Below are positions 39,973-47,637 of a stretch of DNA of 47,637 nucleotides, in pieces. Below the pieces are notes generated by a model. The model made no database searches, was not told the DNA's origin, and was given only the letters and a program-made list of their open reading frames with translations. This stretch comes from a bacterium (lineage in GTDB: Bacteria; Patescibacteriota; Patescibacteriia; JACPHY01): the NCBI GenBank assembly GCA_030647005.1, contig JAUSKG010000027.1:1-47637 (forward strand). Reading direction: 5' to 3'. How positions within the stretch are numbered: the stretch's first letter is position 1; each line of letters begins with the position of its first letter. A program made the position numbers and the translations under genes.

Positions 39973-41565
39973 ATGCCCGTACTCTATCGCAAACACCGTC
40001 CGCAGACGTTCGAGGATGTCGTGGGACAGTCGCACGTCACAACGACACTCGTTTCCGCGATCGCCGCGGATCGTGTTGCGCACGCGTACCTCTTCTCCGG
40101 TCCGCGCGGCGTGGGGAAAACGACGACCGCGCGATTGCTCGCCAAAGCGGTGAATTGCGAGGCGGGTCGGGGCACCGCGCGCGAGGCGCAGCAGGTGCCG
40201 TGCAATGCGTGTCCGCGGTGCATCGAGATCACGGAGGGACGCTGCATGGACGTCATGGAGATTGACGCGGCGACGTACACGGGCATTGATGCGGTGCGCG
40301 AGCACATCATCGAGACCGCACGCTTCGCGCCGTCGGTTGCCGCGAAGAAGGTCTTCATCATTGATGAGGTGCACATGCTCTCCACGTCGTCGTTCAACGC
40401 GCTCCTCAAGACCATCGAGGAGCCGCCGGATCACGTCCACTTCATCCTCGCGACGACGGAGCTCCAGAAAGTCCCCGCGACGATTACGTCCCGCTGCCAG
40501 CACTTCATGTTCCGTCGCGTGGATGAGGAGACGCTCGTGCGGCGTCTCGAGCGGCTCGCGGGGGAGGAGGGGATCGCGGTGGAGCGCGACATCCTCGATC
40601 AGGTCGTGCGAATCGCCGACGGCTCGGTGCGCGATGCGGAGTCGCTCCTCGGGCAACTCTTCGCGGCGGGCGGAACGGCGGTGGATGCGGCGAGCGCGGC
40701 ACTCGTGCTCCCGCGGCCCAACCGCGAGCACGTCCGCGTGCTCCTCGATGCCGTTGGTGCCGCCGATGCCGCCGCCGCCATCGCCGCGCTCGACGCAGCA
40801 TCGGCGGCGGGGTGTGACGCGGATGCGTTCTGTCGCGACACCATTGCCGAGCTCCGTGCGATGACGCGCGCCGCAGCAACCACGGGGCGCCTCACGTCGT
40901 CCCAGGTGCTCGCGCTCCGTATGTTCACCGAGCTCCCCGATCGCCTCGCCCGCTCGGATCGTCCCTTTTTCCTCATCGAGGTCGTCGCGCTCACGCTCAT
41001 CGCGCGCACACCGGCCGCCACCCCCGCACCGCGAACGCCGACCACGCACGATGATGATCGTCAGTCGTCGCCCCCGTCCTCCCCGCCTCCCGTCGTGAGC
41101 CACAAGCCATTGAAAGCGAAACCCGCCACCGCACGCGCCACCGCATCGCATACCTCCCCCTCCGCGCAAGGGGGAGTGAGCATGGACGCTGCGCAGGCGC
41201 TCGCCACCGTGCAGCGCGCATGGCACGGCATCGTCCGCGACCTCGCGTCGGTGAATCGCGCGATTCCGTACCTCCTCGAGGGTGGTCGGCCGCAGACGAT
41301 GGACGGGACGACGCTCACCATCGGCTTTCGCTACAAGCTCCACGCGGAGAAGGTGCGGCAGCCCGGGATCACCGATGCCATCATCGCCGCGATCACCAAT
41401 ATTCTCGGGGTTCCGATACGCCTCGAGCAAGCGGTCATCCCCCCCGATGAGTTCCAGGCCCTTGACCGCGCCTGTCGCCCCGCAACCGGTGACACCACCG
41501 CCGACGCTGCCCTCGAGGTCTTCGGCTCTCGCGTCCTCGATGAGTTCCCCGCACCGAGCGGCTAG
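39973..41565 (+). CDS. dnaX: DNA polymerase III gamma/tau subunit
   Basis: DnaX is the motor of the clamp loader. The AAA+ domain shows YRKHRPQTFEDVVGQSHVTT, Walker A SGPRGVGKTTTARLLAKAVN, the zinc-binding CNACPRC region, Walker B IIDEVHMLSTSSFNALLKTI (DEVH) and the sensor-1 region HFILATTELQKVPATITSRC. Domain III follows, then a Pro/Thr-rich linker (residues ~350-400) and a short C-terminal domain. Total 530 residues, shorter than E. coli tau. A palindrome CTCCCCCTCC/AAGGGGGAG (41153-41177) lies in frame within the linker. No obvious ribosome site precedes ATG 39973. Confidence 0.95.
   Translation: MPVLYRKHRPQTFEDVVGQSHVTTTLVSAIAADRVAHAYLFSGPRGVGKTTTARLLAKAVNCEAGRGTAREAQQVPCNACPRCIEITEGRCMDVMEIDAATYTGIDAVREHIIETARFAPSVAAKKVFIIDEVHMLSTSSFNALLKTIEEPPDHVHFILATTELQKVPATITSRCQHFMFRRVDEETLVRRLERLAGEEGIAVERDILDQVVRIADGSVRDAESLLGQLFAAGGTAVDAASAALVLPRPNREHVRVLLDAVGAADAAAAIAALDAASAAGCDADAFCRDTIAELRAMTRAAATTGRLTSSQVLALRMFTELPDRLARSDRPFFLIEVVALTLIARTPAATPAPRTPTTHDDDRQSSPPSSPPPVVSHKPLKAKPATARATASHTSPSAQGGVSMDAAQALATVQRAWHGIVRDLASVNRAIPYLLEGGRPQTMDGTTLTIGFRYKLHAEKVRQPGITDAIIAAITNILGVPIRLEQAVIPPDEFQALDRACRPATGDTTADAALEVFGSRVLDEFPAPSG
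41152..41178. repeat. CTCCCCCT/AGGGGGAG palindrome inside dnaX
   Basis: CTCCCCCTCC-GCGC-AAGGGGGAG, read as part of the Ser/Pro-rich linker. A shorter member of the family seen in grpE and the first gene. Confidence 0.6.
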
Positions 41566-41635
41566 TGCCTCGACAGCACAAGAGCACTATGCTACGGTTT
41601 TTCTAGGGTCTCGCGCCGAGTGCTTCACAACCTAT

Positions 41636-41706
41636 TCGGGGATCGTCTAACGGTAGGACTATGGACTCTGGATCCATCAATCGGGGTTCGAATCCCTGTC
41701 CCCGAA
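41636..41706 (+). tRNA. tRNA-Gln (CUG)
   Basis: A standard 71-nt cloverleaf: acceptor TCGGGGA/TCCCCGA with the U1-A72 pair typical of tRNA-Gln, anticodon stem ATGGA/TCCAT with loop CTCTGGA (anticodon CTG), T arm CGGGG-TTCGAAT-CCCTG and A73. CCA is not encoded. Confidence 0.93.
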
Positions 41707-41707
41707 T

Positions 41708-41741
41708 GCAAAACGCCTCTGCACAAGCAGTGGCGTTTTGC
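41708..41741 (+). terminator. Terminator after tRNA-Gln
   Basis: GCAAAACGCC pairs with GGCGTTTTGC around TCTGCACAAGCAGT, which can itself pair (CTGC/GCAG). It starts two bases after the tRNA. Confidence 0.75.
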
Positions 41742-41817
41742 GTGGGGGATATATGATACGCTGAAATATCAACCAGTCCTTCGGCGGCCGCGGCGATGCA
41801 ATGGATGAATAACTACT

Positions 41818-42402
41818 ATGCCATATAACGTCGTGTTGTTTGATGGAGATGGCGTCACCATCAAAGAAGGAAGATTGTTTAGTGAGGTACTGCTTGAAAG
41901 TCACGGCATTTCGATGGAGGCCATGCAGCCATTTTTCAAAGGTCCGTTTCAGCGGTGTGTAGTTGGGGAAGCAGATCTCAAGGAAGAATTGGCAAAAGTG
42001 ATTGGAGGATGGGGCTGGTCGGGCACTGTTGATGCGCTCATGCATTATTGGTTCTCGACCGGTGACAATCTCAATGAGGAGATTGTATCGCTCATCAAGA
42101 ATCTGCGTGCTACAGGAGTACCATGCTACCTCGTATCAAATAATGAACATTATCGTGGCGCGTATCTCTGGAACCGGCTTCGTCATCTGTTTGATGGTGC
42201 ATTCATTTCTGGGGATGTAGGTTTCAAGAAGAATCAAGAGGCATTTTTTGCGCATGTGGTCCAGAAGGTGCATGTGACAGATCGAGCATCCATCTTGTTG
42301 ATTGATGATGATCAGGAGAATGTTGAAACTGCGAAATCCTTCGGAATAGATGCGGTGCATTATCGTCAATTTTCTGATTTGGATGGCATCATTTCTCTGT
42401 AG
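41818..42402 (+). CDS. HAD-superfamily hydrolase, lower GC than neighbours
   Basis: The 194-residue protein has HAD motif I as VVLFDGDGVTIKEG (first Asp nucleophile, second Asp acid/base), motif II in CYLVSNNEHYRG, a Lys region GDVGFKKNQEAFF and motif IV in ILLIDDDQENVETAKSFGID. It probably removes phosphate from a small molecule; substrate unknown. Between motifs I and II is a helical cap. Its base composition is clearly more A/T-rich than the genes on either side, and it follows a tRNA, a common landing site for acquired DNA. Confidence 0.88.
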   Translation: MPYNVVLFDGDGVTIKEGRLFSEVLLESHGISMEAMQPFFKGPFQRCVVGEADLKEELAKVIGGWGWSGTVDALMHYWFSTGDNLNEEIVSLIKNLRATGVPCYLVSNNEHYRGAYLWNRLRHLFDGAFISGDVGFKKNQEAFFAHVVQKVHVTDRASILLIDDDQENVETAKSFGIDAVHYRQFSDLDGIISL

Positions 42403-42456
42403 GACGACGAGGGGATCTATAAGAATTTTTAAGGTGGTCAAGGGTGGAGTGAGGTT

Positions 42457-43077
42457 ATGCTTCGTGGTCTCCGCATGATTACTGCGATCGTCGGAATTTT
42501 CGTTGTTCCTTTTCTCCTCGTGGAGATTGGCGTTATTCCGGTTGAGCTGCGACGGTGGGTGTATGTCGCAGTGGGGATTGTGGCGCTCGCGGTTGCTGTG
42601 AAGCGGTACTCCATGCGGGAGATGGGGGTGCAGTGGGCGAATGTGCGAGTCGCCGTGCTCGCGTATGGTCTCTTCGCGGTGGTTGGAGCTGCGGGGATCG
42701 TGGGCGTCGCGCTTGCGACGGGTCGCGTGCTGCGGCCGGAGTGGTGGCTCGCGCCACACTTCCGCTACGGCGTCCTCATTCCGGTGAGCGTCGCGCAGGA
42801 GTTCTTCTACCGGAGCATGCTCATGCCGATGCTCCGCGAGGTGCTTCGGTCGCCGCGGATGGTCATCGTCGTCAATGCCGCGCTCTTCACGCTCCTTCAC
42901 GTCGTGTTCCCCGATCCGGCGATCGTGCTGCCGCTCTCTTTCCTCGGTGGCATCGTCTTTGCCACGCTCTGGACGCGATGGCCGAACATTTGGCTCGCAT
43001 CGGCAACGCACGTGGTCCTCAACGCCGCGTTTACGTTGTTCTGTTTTGGCGGTTTCGAGACGAGCTGTATCGTGTAG
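42457..43077 (+). CDS. CPBP-family intramembrane protease
   Basis: A 206-residue protein with about six helices (ITAIVGIFVVPFLLVEIGVI; WVYVAVGIVALAVAV; VLAYGLFAVVGAAGIVGVAL; and three more). The CPBP/Abi motifs are AQEFFYRSMLMPML (E-x-x-x-R; the first Glu of the usual EE pair is Gln), LFTLLHVV (F-x-x-x-H) and SATHVVLN. These residues form the catalytic site within the membrane. Members process prenylated or membrane peptides; some give immunity to bacteriocins. Substrate unknown. Confidence 0.85.
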   Translation: MLRGLRMITAIVGIFVVPFLLVEIGVIPVELRRWVYVAVGIVALAVAVKRYSMREMGVQWANVRVAVLAYGLFAVVGAAGIVGVALATGRVLRPEWWLAPHFRYGVLIPVSVAQEFFYRSMLMPMLREVLRSPRMVIVVNAALFTLLHVVFPDPAIVLPLSFLGGIVFATLWTRWPNIWLASATHVVLNAAFTLFCFGGFETSCIV

Positions 43078-43226
43078 CTCGCCACTCGCCACGTCTCGAT
43101 TTCTTTTAAAACATCAAGGTTTCAGCCATCTTCGGCGCGTCTTGCGCAGGATGGGATTCTCTGCTACTCTTCAGGTGCGTCAGTGAGGCGAAAGAAATAG
43201 CCGTCCTGTGGAGTAGTATCGTTGCT

Positions 43227-43574
43227 ATGGAGATTTCCTACAGCTTCAAGAAGATGGGCGAGTTCGATCAGCACTTCTGCCGACAGTACTTCATCCCAAA
43301 GGCGAAGATGATTGAGCGTGCGCTGCCAAAACTTTCTGCGGATGCGGATGTGCACCTCACGTTCCGTGCGGAACGCTTTGCGAAGAAGAAGGCGTTCAAG
43401 GTGACGCTCACGCTGTTCGCGGATACGCATCGTTGGATCGCCGAGGAGGACGACCACACACTCCGTGAGGCGATTGATCTCGCGAAGGATAAGCTCGTGC
43501 TCCAGATGCGCAAGCGCCACCGCGTATTCGGTGCCGTACAGGGACTCCCGCACCAGGAGAAGGTCGTAGCGTAG
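43227..43574 (+). CDS. Short ribosome hibernation factor (HPF/RaiA family)
   Basis: The 115-residue protein has the S30AE fold pattern: an opening strand (MEISYSFKKMG), a helix (YFIPKAKMIERALPKL), two long strands (DVHLTFRAERF; FKVTLTLFADTHRWIAEEDD) and a basic helix (LREAIDLAKDKLVLQMRKRH). Such proteins bind the decoding site of idle 30S subunits. It is the short form, with no C-terminal dimer domain. TAGTAT at 43214-43219 is 7 bases before ATG 43227, suggesting a leaderless message. Confidence 0.82.
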   Translation: MEISYSFKKMGEFDQHFCRQYFIPKAKMIERALPKLSADADVHLTFRAERFAKKKAFKVTLTLFADTHRWIAEEDDHTLREAIDLAKDKLVLQMRKRHRVFGAVQGLPHQEKVVA

Positions 43575-43633
43575 GAGCACGCTTCGATGTTCCGTCGCTG
43601 TCACACGTCTCCGAGAGACGAATGACGACGAGG

Positions 43634-43723
43634 GGACATCGGAGTTCGTTCGTCCGCGTGCGACACGCACGTTAGCGACAGGGCGGCCGTCCTTGGTACG
43701 AACGAGTCGGTCATCCGATGTCC
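43634..43723. other. Ninety-base composite hairpin between hpf and murJ
   Basis: GGACATCGGA (43634-43643) pairs with TCCGATGTCC (43714-43723). Inside it GTTCGT pairs with ACGAAC, and an inner hairpin CGTGC/GCACG lies at about 43657-43671. No gene overlaps it. It could be a repeat-derived or transcribed structured element. Confidence 0.55.
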
Positions 43724-43737
43724 TCCATCCCCCAAAG

Positions 43738-43761
43738 ACGCGCTCCCCCGAGCGCGTTTTT
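43738..43761 (+). terminator. Intrinsic terminator upstream of murJ
   Basis: ACGCGCTC-CCCC-GAGCGCGT followed by TTTT: an 8-bp stem with a U run, ending transcription from the hpf side. Confidence 0.85.
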
Positions 43762-43783
43762 CCATTCCCTGTGGCGGACGCGG

Positions 43784-43789
43784 TACACT
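43784..43789 (+). promoter_or_regulatory. -10 box of murJ, positioned for a leaderless message
   Basis: TACACT ends 6 bases before the murJ ATG at 43796, so transcription should start at or next to the A of ATG. The -35 (TTCCAT near 43760) is poor and overlaps the terminator's U run. Confidence 0.6.
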
Positions 43790-43795
43790 ACAACC

Positions 43796-45394
43796 ATGCG
43801 TACGAACGGACAATCCATCACCGCGGTAGCGGCGCTCATTGCGGCGCTGTCGTTTGCGAGTCGGCTCCTCGGCCTCGTGCGGGACCGCGTCCTCGCGGGG
43901 ACGTTTGGCGCGGGCGAGGTGCTCGATGCGTACTACGCGGCGTTCCGCATACCGGATGTCGTCTTCAACTTACTCGGTCTCGCGGCACTCTCCGCGGCGT
44001 TCCTGCCGATCTTCATGCGCTTGCGCCAGCGCGATCGCACCGATGCCCACCGGTTCGCCTCGCGGGTGTTCTCGAATGCCGCGCTCCTCCTCATCGTGCT
44101 CGCGGCTATCGGTGCGCTCGCTGCGGGGCCGCTCTTCGCGGCTATCGCACCCGGCTTCACCGCGGCGCAGCTCGCGCTCACCGCATCGTTTGGCCGCGTG
44201 CTCTTCATCGCGACCATCCTCCTCGGCCTTTCATCGGTGGTCGGCGGCGTGCTCCAGGCCGAGGAGCGTTTCCTCGCGTTCGCCGCAGCGCCACTCCTCT
44301 ACAATATCGGCATCATTGCCGGCGTGCTGCTCCTCGTGCCGGTGCTTGGCCCGATCGGCATTGCGTGGGGTGTCGTCGCGGGTGCGGGTGGACACCTCGT
44401 GCTCCAGGGGATTGCCGCGCGGCGCACGGGGTTGCGGCTCCGTTGGTCTCCATCGTGGCGCAACGAGCACGTCCGCGCGATGGTGCGCCAACTCCTCCCG
44501 CGTATCGCCGCACTCGGCGCGCAGCAGGTACAGCTCCTCGTCATCGCGGGGATCGCATCTACCCTCGCGGCGGGTTCGCTCGCGGTGTTCACCCTCGCGG
44601 TGAATATCGCGATGGTTCCGGTCGCGCTCTTCGGGTACTCGTTTGCGATCGCAGCGTTCCCCCGATTCTCGGGAGCGGTCGCCGCGGGTGACCTCGCGCA
44701 GTTCCGCGACCACTTCTCGCAGACGTTTCGACAGATCGCGCTCCTCGCGTTCCCCGCGATCGTCGCGCTCCTCGCGCTCAAGGCGCAGATCGTGCGCGTG
44801 ATCCTCGGGACCGGTGCGTTCGGATGGGCCGACACCGTGCGCACGCTCGAGACGCTCGAGGCGTTCGGTTTTGGACTCTTCTTCCTCATGATCGTCCCGC
44901 TCTGCACGCGCGCATTCTACGCGTGGGAGGATACGCGCACCCCGTTTGTGGTGAGCATTATTGCCGACGGCATCGGCATCGTTGCGGCGTGGTTCCTCGG
45001 GCGGGCGATGGGGCCGCGCGGGTTGGCGTTTGGTTTTGCGATCGCTGCGGGCGTGCAGTCGTCGCTCCTCCTCCTCGCGCTCCGACGACGTGCCGGCGCG
45101 CTCGATGAGTCCCGCATCAACGGAGCGCTCCTGAAGTTTGGCATCGCCGCAATCGCCATGGGTGTCGTCATTCAGCTCGTGAAGCCCGGCATCGCATCGC
45201 TCCTGGGTACGGAGACGTTCGTCGGCATTGCGCTCCAGGGCGCGCTCGCTGGCGGTCTGGGGTTTGGTGCCTACCTCGGCGTGGGTGTCCTCCTTCGGTC
45301 GAGCGAGATCACCGCGCTCGCGAAGGCGCTCCACACCCGCGTGCTCCGTGCCGCACGACTCCCCACCGGCGGTGCCGACGAGGCGCGTGGGTAG
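43796..45394 (+). CDS. murJ: Lipid II flippase MurJ
   Basis: MurJ moves lipid II across the membrane for peptidoglycan synthesis. The 532-residue protein has the MVF-family start SFASRLLGLVRDRVLAGTFG with AYYAAFRIPDVVFNLLGLAA, about 14 helices, PLLYNIGIIAGVLLLVPVLG, and in the middle IAMVPVALFGYSFAIAAFPR. The conserved charged residues of the N-terminal half (RDR) are present. The start is ATG 43796, dictated by a TACACT -10 box 6 bases before it. The longer frame from 43718 would read through a terminator. lepA follows 37 bases downstream with its own -10. Confidence 0.93.
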   Translation: MRTNGQSITAVAALIAALSFASRLLGLVRDRVLAGTFGAGEVLDAYYAAFRIPDVVFNLLGLAALSAAFLPIFMRLRQRDRTDAHRFASRVFSNAALLLIVLAAIGALAAGPLFAAIAPGFTAAQLALTASFGRVLFIATILLGLSSVVGGVLQAEERFLAFAAAPLLYNIGIIAGVLLLVPVLGPIGIAWGVVAGAGGHLVLQGIAARRTGLRLRWSPSWRNEHVRAMVRQLLPRIAALGAQQVQLLVIAGIASTLAAGSLAVFTLAVNIAMVPVALFGYSFAIAAFPRFSGAVAAGDLAQFRDHFSQTFRQIALLAFPAIVALLALKAQIVRVILGTGAFGWADTVRTLETLEAFGFGLFFLMIVPLCTRAFYAWEDTRTPFVVSIIADGIGIVAAWFLGRAMGPRGLAFGFAIAAGVQSSLLLLALRRRAGALDESRINGALLKFGIAAIAMGVVIQLVKPGIASLLGTETFVGIALQGALAGGLGFGAYLGVGVLLRSSEITALAKALHTRVLRAARLPTGGADEARG

Positions 45395-45414
45395 GCATCC
45401 GCAGGGTTCTCTGC

Positions 45415-45420
45415 TACGAT
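45415..45420 (+). promoter_or_regulatory. -10 box of lepA, short leader
   Basis: TACGAT ends 11 bases before ATG 45432; the message would have a leader of about 5 bases, too short for a ribosome site. Confidence 0.5.
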
Positions 45421-45431
45421 AACGTCACGTT

Positions 45432-47240
45432 ATGGACATGCACGCGATCCGCAATTTCTGCATCATCGCCCACATTGATCACGGGAAGTCCACCCTGGCT
45501 GACCGGATGTTGGAGTTGACCGGCACCGTCTCCAGCCGTGATCTCAAGGCGCAGACGCTCGACCAGATGGACCTCGAGCAGGAGCGGGGGATCACGATCA
45601 AGCTCGCGCCGGTGCGGATGCGGTGGAAGGAGTACACACTCCACCTCATTGACACGCCCGGACACGTGGACTTCACCTACGAGGTATCGCGCTCGCTCGC
45701 AGCGGTGGAGGGCGCGATTCTTCTCGTGGATGCTACGCAGGGCGTGCAGGCGCAGACGATCGCGAACCTCTACCTCGCGATCGAGCAGGATCTCACGATC
45801 ATCCCCGTGCTCAACAAGATTGATCTACCCGCTGCGGATGTCGAGCGCACGAAAGATGAGCTCGTCGAGCTGCTCGGATGCGACCGTGACGAGGTGCTCG
45901 CGGTCTCCGGCAAGACGGGGGAGGGCGTCGCGGCGCTCCTCGACGCGGTCGTGGAGCGGGTTCCGGAACCAAAAGAAGCCGCAAGCGGGGAGGGGCTCCG
46001 CGCGCTCATTTTCGATTCGATCTACGACGACTACCGCGGCGTCAACGTGTACGTGCGCGTCGTGGATGGCACGGTGCAGAGCGGGGACAAACTCACATTC
46101 TTTGCGACGGGAGCGACGATCGAGGCGGCGGAGGTGGGATCGTTCAATCCAAAGCTCTACGCAACGGACATCCTGGGCCCCGGGCAGATCGGCTACATCG
46201 TCACCGGACTCAAGGACATTCGCCGCGCGCGCGTCGGTGACACGGTGACGAGCGCGAAGCACCACGCAGGTGCTGCACTCGCCGGATACAAGGAGGTACG
46301 GCCCATGGTGTATGCCGGTGTGTTCCCGAAGAACTCGAACGAGACCGAATCACTCCGCGAGGCCATCGGCAAGCTCCAGCTCAACGATGCCGCACTCATC
46401 GCCGAGCCGGAGCAGTCCCAGGCGCTCGGAGTGGGGTTCCGTTGCGGGTTCCTCGGCCTCCTCCACCTCGACGTGTTCCGCGAGCGGTTGATCCGCGAGC
46501 ACGCGATTGACGTTGTCGTGACGGTGCCGTCCGTCGCGTACCAGGTGAGTCGCACCTCGCAGACCGACCGCGGTGATACGGAGATCATCCGATCGCCGCA
46601 GGGGCTTCCGGACCCGTCGTACATCATGCGGATCGAGGAACCGTGGGTGAAGATGGATATCGTCACCCCCGAGCAGTACGTGGGCGGGCTCATGCAGCTC
46701 TGCCAGGAGTACCGCGGCACCTACCGGACCACGGAGTACCTCGGTGGCGGCGCCGAGGGTCAACGACGCACGCTCCTGCGTTACGAGCTGCCGCTTGCGA
46801 AGGTGCTCGTGGATTTCTACGACCGCCTCAAGAGCGCGTCGGCGGGGTACGCCTCCATGAACTATGAAATCATCGGTTACCGCGATGCGGCGGTGCGCAA
46901 GCTCGACATCATCGTTGCGGGTGAACCGGAGGAGTCCCTCGCGACCATCGTGTACGAGGATGAAGCGCAGCAGGTGGGCCGTCGCATCGTCGCGCGGTTG
47001 AAGGATGCAATTCCGCGCCACCAGTTTGAGGTACGCATCCAAGCCGCGCTCGGCGGGAAGATCGTCGCATCGGAGCGCATCGCGCCGCTCCGCAAAGACG
47101 TCACCGCGAAGCTCTACGGTGGCGATGTCACGCGCAAGAAGGAGCTCCTCGAGAAACAGAAGAAGGGCAAGAAGGCCATGCGCGCCACCGGCCGTGTGGA
47201 TCTCCCCCCCGAGGCCTACGTCGCGGTCCTCAAGCGGTGA
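45432..47240 (+). CDS. lepA: Elongation factor 4 (LepA)
   Basis: LepA is a ribosome-associated GTPase related to EF-G. The 602-residue protein shows G1 AHIDHGKSTLADRMLELTG, G2 around QERGITIKLAPV, G3 DTPGHVDFTYEVSRSLAAV, G4 NKIDLP, domain II, the EF4-type phrase MVYAGVFPKNSNETESLREA, GVGFRCGFLGLLHLDVFRER, and the unique C-terminal domain (RIVARLKDAIPRHQFEVRIQ; ASERIAPLRKDVTAKLYGGD; KKELLEKQKKGKKAMRATGR). It is full length. ATG 45432 and ATG 45438 are both possible. Confidence 0.97.
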   Translation: MDMHAIRNFCIIAHIDHGKSTLADRMLELTGTVSSRDLKAQTLDQMDLEQERGITIKLAPVRMRWKEYTLHLIDTPGHVDFTYEVSRSLAAVEGAILLVDATQGVQAQTIANLYLAIEQDLTIIPVLNKIDLPAADVERTKDELVELLGCDRDEVLAVSGKTGEGVAALLDAVVERVPEPKEAASGEGLRALIFDSIYDDYRGVNVYVRVVDGTVQSGDKLTFFATGATIEAAEVGSFNPKLYATDILGPGQIGYIVTGLKDIRRARVGDTVTSAKHHAGAALAGYKEVRPMVYAGVFPKNSNETESLREAIGKLQLNDAALIAEPEQSQALGVGFRCGFLGLLHLDVFRERLIREHAIDVVVTVPSVAYQVSRTSQTDRGDTEIIRSPQGLPDPSYIMRIEEPWVKMDIVTPEQYVGGLMQLCQEYRGTYRTTEYLGGGAEGQRRTLLRYELPLAKVLVDFYDRLKSASAGYASMNYEIIGYRDAAVRKLDIIVAGEPEESLATIVYEDEAQQVGRRIVARLKDAIPRHQFEVRIQAALGGKIVASERIAPLRKDVTAKLYGGDVTRKKELLEKQKKGKKAMRATGRVDLPPEAYVAVLKR

Positions 47241-47260
47241 GTGTGGTACGATGGGCTCCT

Positions 47261-47359
47261 ATGTCTTACAAGACAATCAAGGTGCTCTGGACCGTGGTGA
47301 GTGTCATGGTCATCGTGAGCATGCTCGCATTCACGGTGGGGGTGGGATTCTCGCGATGA
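47261..47359 (+). CDS. Single-helix micro-protein
   Basis: A 32-codon frame (MSYKTIKVLWTVVSVMVIVS, then MLAFTVGVGFSR) encodes one membrane helix with a short basic N-terminus. TACGAT at 47247-47252 ends 8 bases before its ATG, another near-leaderless arrangement, and a hairpin with a T run follows at 47367. Promoter, frame and terminator fit a real small gene, but there is no homology support. Confidence 0.5.
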   Translation: MSYKTIKVLWTVVSVMVIVSMLAFTVGVGFSR

Positions 47360-47366
47360 TCCTTGG

Positions 47367-47393
47367 TGCTGAATCTTCGGCACTGAATTTTTG
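47367..47393 (+). terminator. Terminator after the micro-gene
   Basis: GTGCTGAA and TTCGGCAC pair around a short loop, followed shortly by TTTTT. Confidence 0.65.
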
Positions 47394-47429
47394 ACGCTCA
47401 CGCGCCAGCTTCGGAGGGAACAGACAATA

Positions 47430-47637
47430 TGCTCGAACACCCCCCAACCCCCGAACGCCACCACGGCATCGCGAAGCACGACCTCCCCCGCGATGTCCGT
47501 TCCTACGTGAAAAACCTCGAACAGCAAATCCGAGACCAGTTCCGCTCCCTCGGATACCAAGGACCCCTCACGAACATTGATGAGGTGGAAACCGCCGTCG
47601 CCTCCCTCCGCACCACCGCCACCCCCCGCGACCTCCC
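47430..47637 (+). CDS. Unknown protein, N-terminal part (3' end outside window)
   Basis: An open frame from ATG 47430, preceded by GGAGGG 10 bases upstream, runs to the window edge (69 residues seen). It begins MLEHPPTPERHHGIAKHDLP, then a helix (RDVRSYVKNLEQQIRDQFRS), and GYQGPLTNIDEVETAVASLR. No membrane segment or known motif. Its composition recalls the incomplete gene at the start of the window, but I cannot link them. Confidence 0.6.

Noticed and set aside
42002-43092. Minus-strand 318-residue frame opposite the HAD and CPBP genes
   Set aside because: Antisense shadow; both plus-strand genes have clear family motifs.
1-47637. The first and last incomplete genes being one gene of a circular molecule
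   Set aside because: Joining the ends directly puts them in different frames, and no overlap between window ends is visible.
1-47637. CRISPR array or Cas genes
   Set aside because: No regularly spaced direct repeats and no Cas-like protein were seen; all repeats found are palindromic, dispersed elements.
1-47637. UGA recoding as in some CPR lineages
   Set aside because: Many genes of standard length (for example murG, dnaK-region genes, the giant protein) end in TGA exactly where their families end, so UGA is a stop.

Overview
The window is about 47.6 kb of GC-rich bacterial DNA using the standard bacterial code (UGA, UAG and UAA are all stops). It looks like a Candidate Phyla Radiation / Patescibacteria (Parcubacteria-like) chromosome. 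The signs are small dense operons, many short conserved orphans, a large multi-domain surface protein, tail-fibre-like secreted proteins, a VirD4/VirB4-like ATPase operon, a short HrcA, and a peptidoglycan set (murG, a class B PBP, murF, murJ) scattered among unrelated genes. Lineage is inferred from style and gene content; there is no rRNA to confirm it.

Layout. 1-2.5 kb: the tail of an unknown protein, a repeat-filled gap, murG, a REP doublet and tRNA-Lys. 2.8-13.1 kb: a divergent promoter pair drives an FN3 protein (minus) and a long plus-strand run of giant surface protein, small orphan, anchored Ca-repeat protein, class B PBP and murF. 13.1-15.06 kb: a zinc-knuckle repeat protein, tRNA-Glu, an orphan, and an untranslated, apparently structured transcript of about 400 nt. 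15.07-17.54 kb: a complete lower-GC mobile element of the IS1595 type, with 23-bp inverted ends and an 8-bp target duplication. It carries the transposase, two small membrane proteins, a small basic protein, a coiled-coil/winged-helix protein and a tRNA with a long variable arm and a UAU anticodon. 17.6-21.0 kb: a FliH/HrpE-like orphan, a YceI protein, a fusion of an HD (p)ppGpp-hydrolase-like domain with a CofE/FolC2-like domain, and convergent folK. 21.2-25.1 kb: a CIRCE-controlled hrcA-grpE-dnaK operon interrupted by a REP-associated tyrosine transposase flanked by its own inverted REPs. 25.4-32.8 kb: an antiporter, a zinc/membrane orphan, dnaJ, and envelope proteins. 32.9-41.6 kb: cysS, a CorA-like protein, the secretion-ATPase operon, a TPR protein, a conserved orphan and dnaX. 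41.6-47.6 kb: tRNA-Gln, a lower-GC HAD hydrolase, a CPBP protease, a hibernation factor, murJ, lepA, a micro-ORF and the start of another unknown gene.

The most unusual content is: (1) the IS1595-like element carrying an anomalous class II tRNA(UAU); (2) the HD-CofE/FolC2 fusion beside folK; (3) several REP-like palindrome families, with REPs supplying the stop codons of hrcA and grpE and a RAYT inside the heat-shock operon; (4) an unidentified structured RNA closed by a terminal helix; and (5) many -10 boxes placed so that messages would be leaderless or nearly so.

All calls come from reading the sequence. No database search or folding program was run, so family names rest on motifs and structures rest on visible complementarity.
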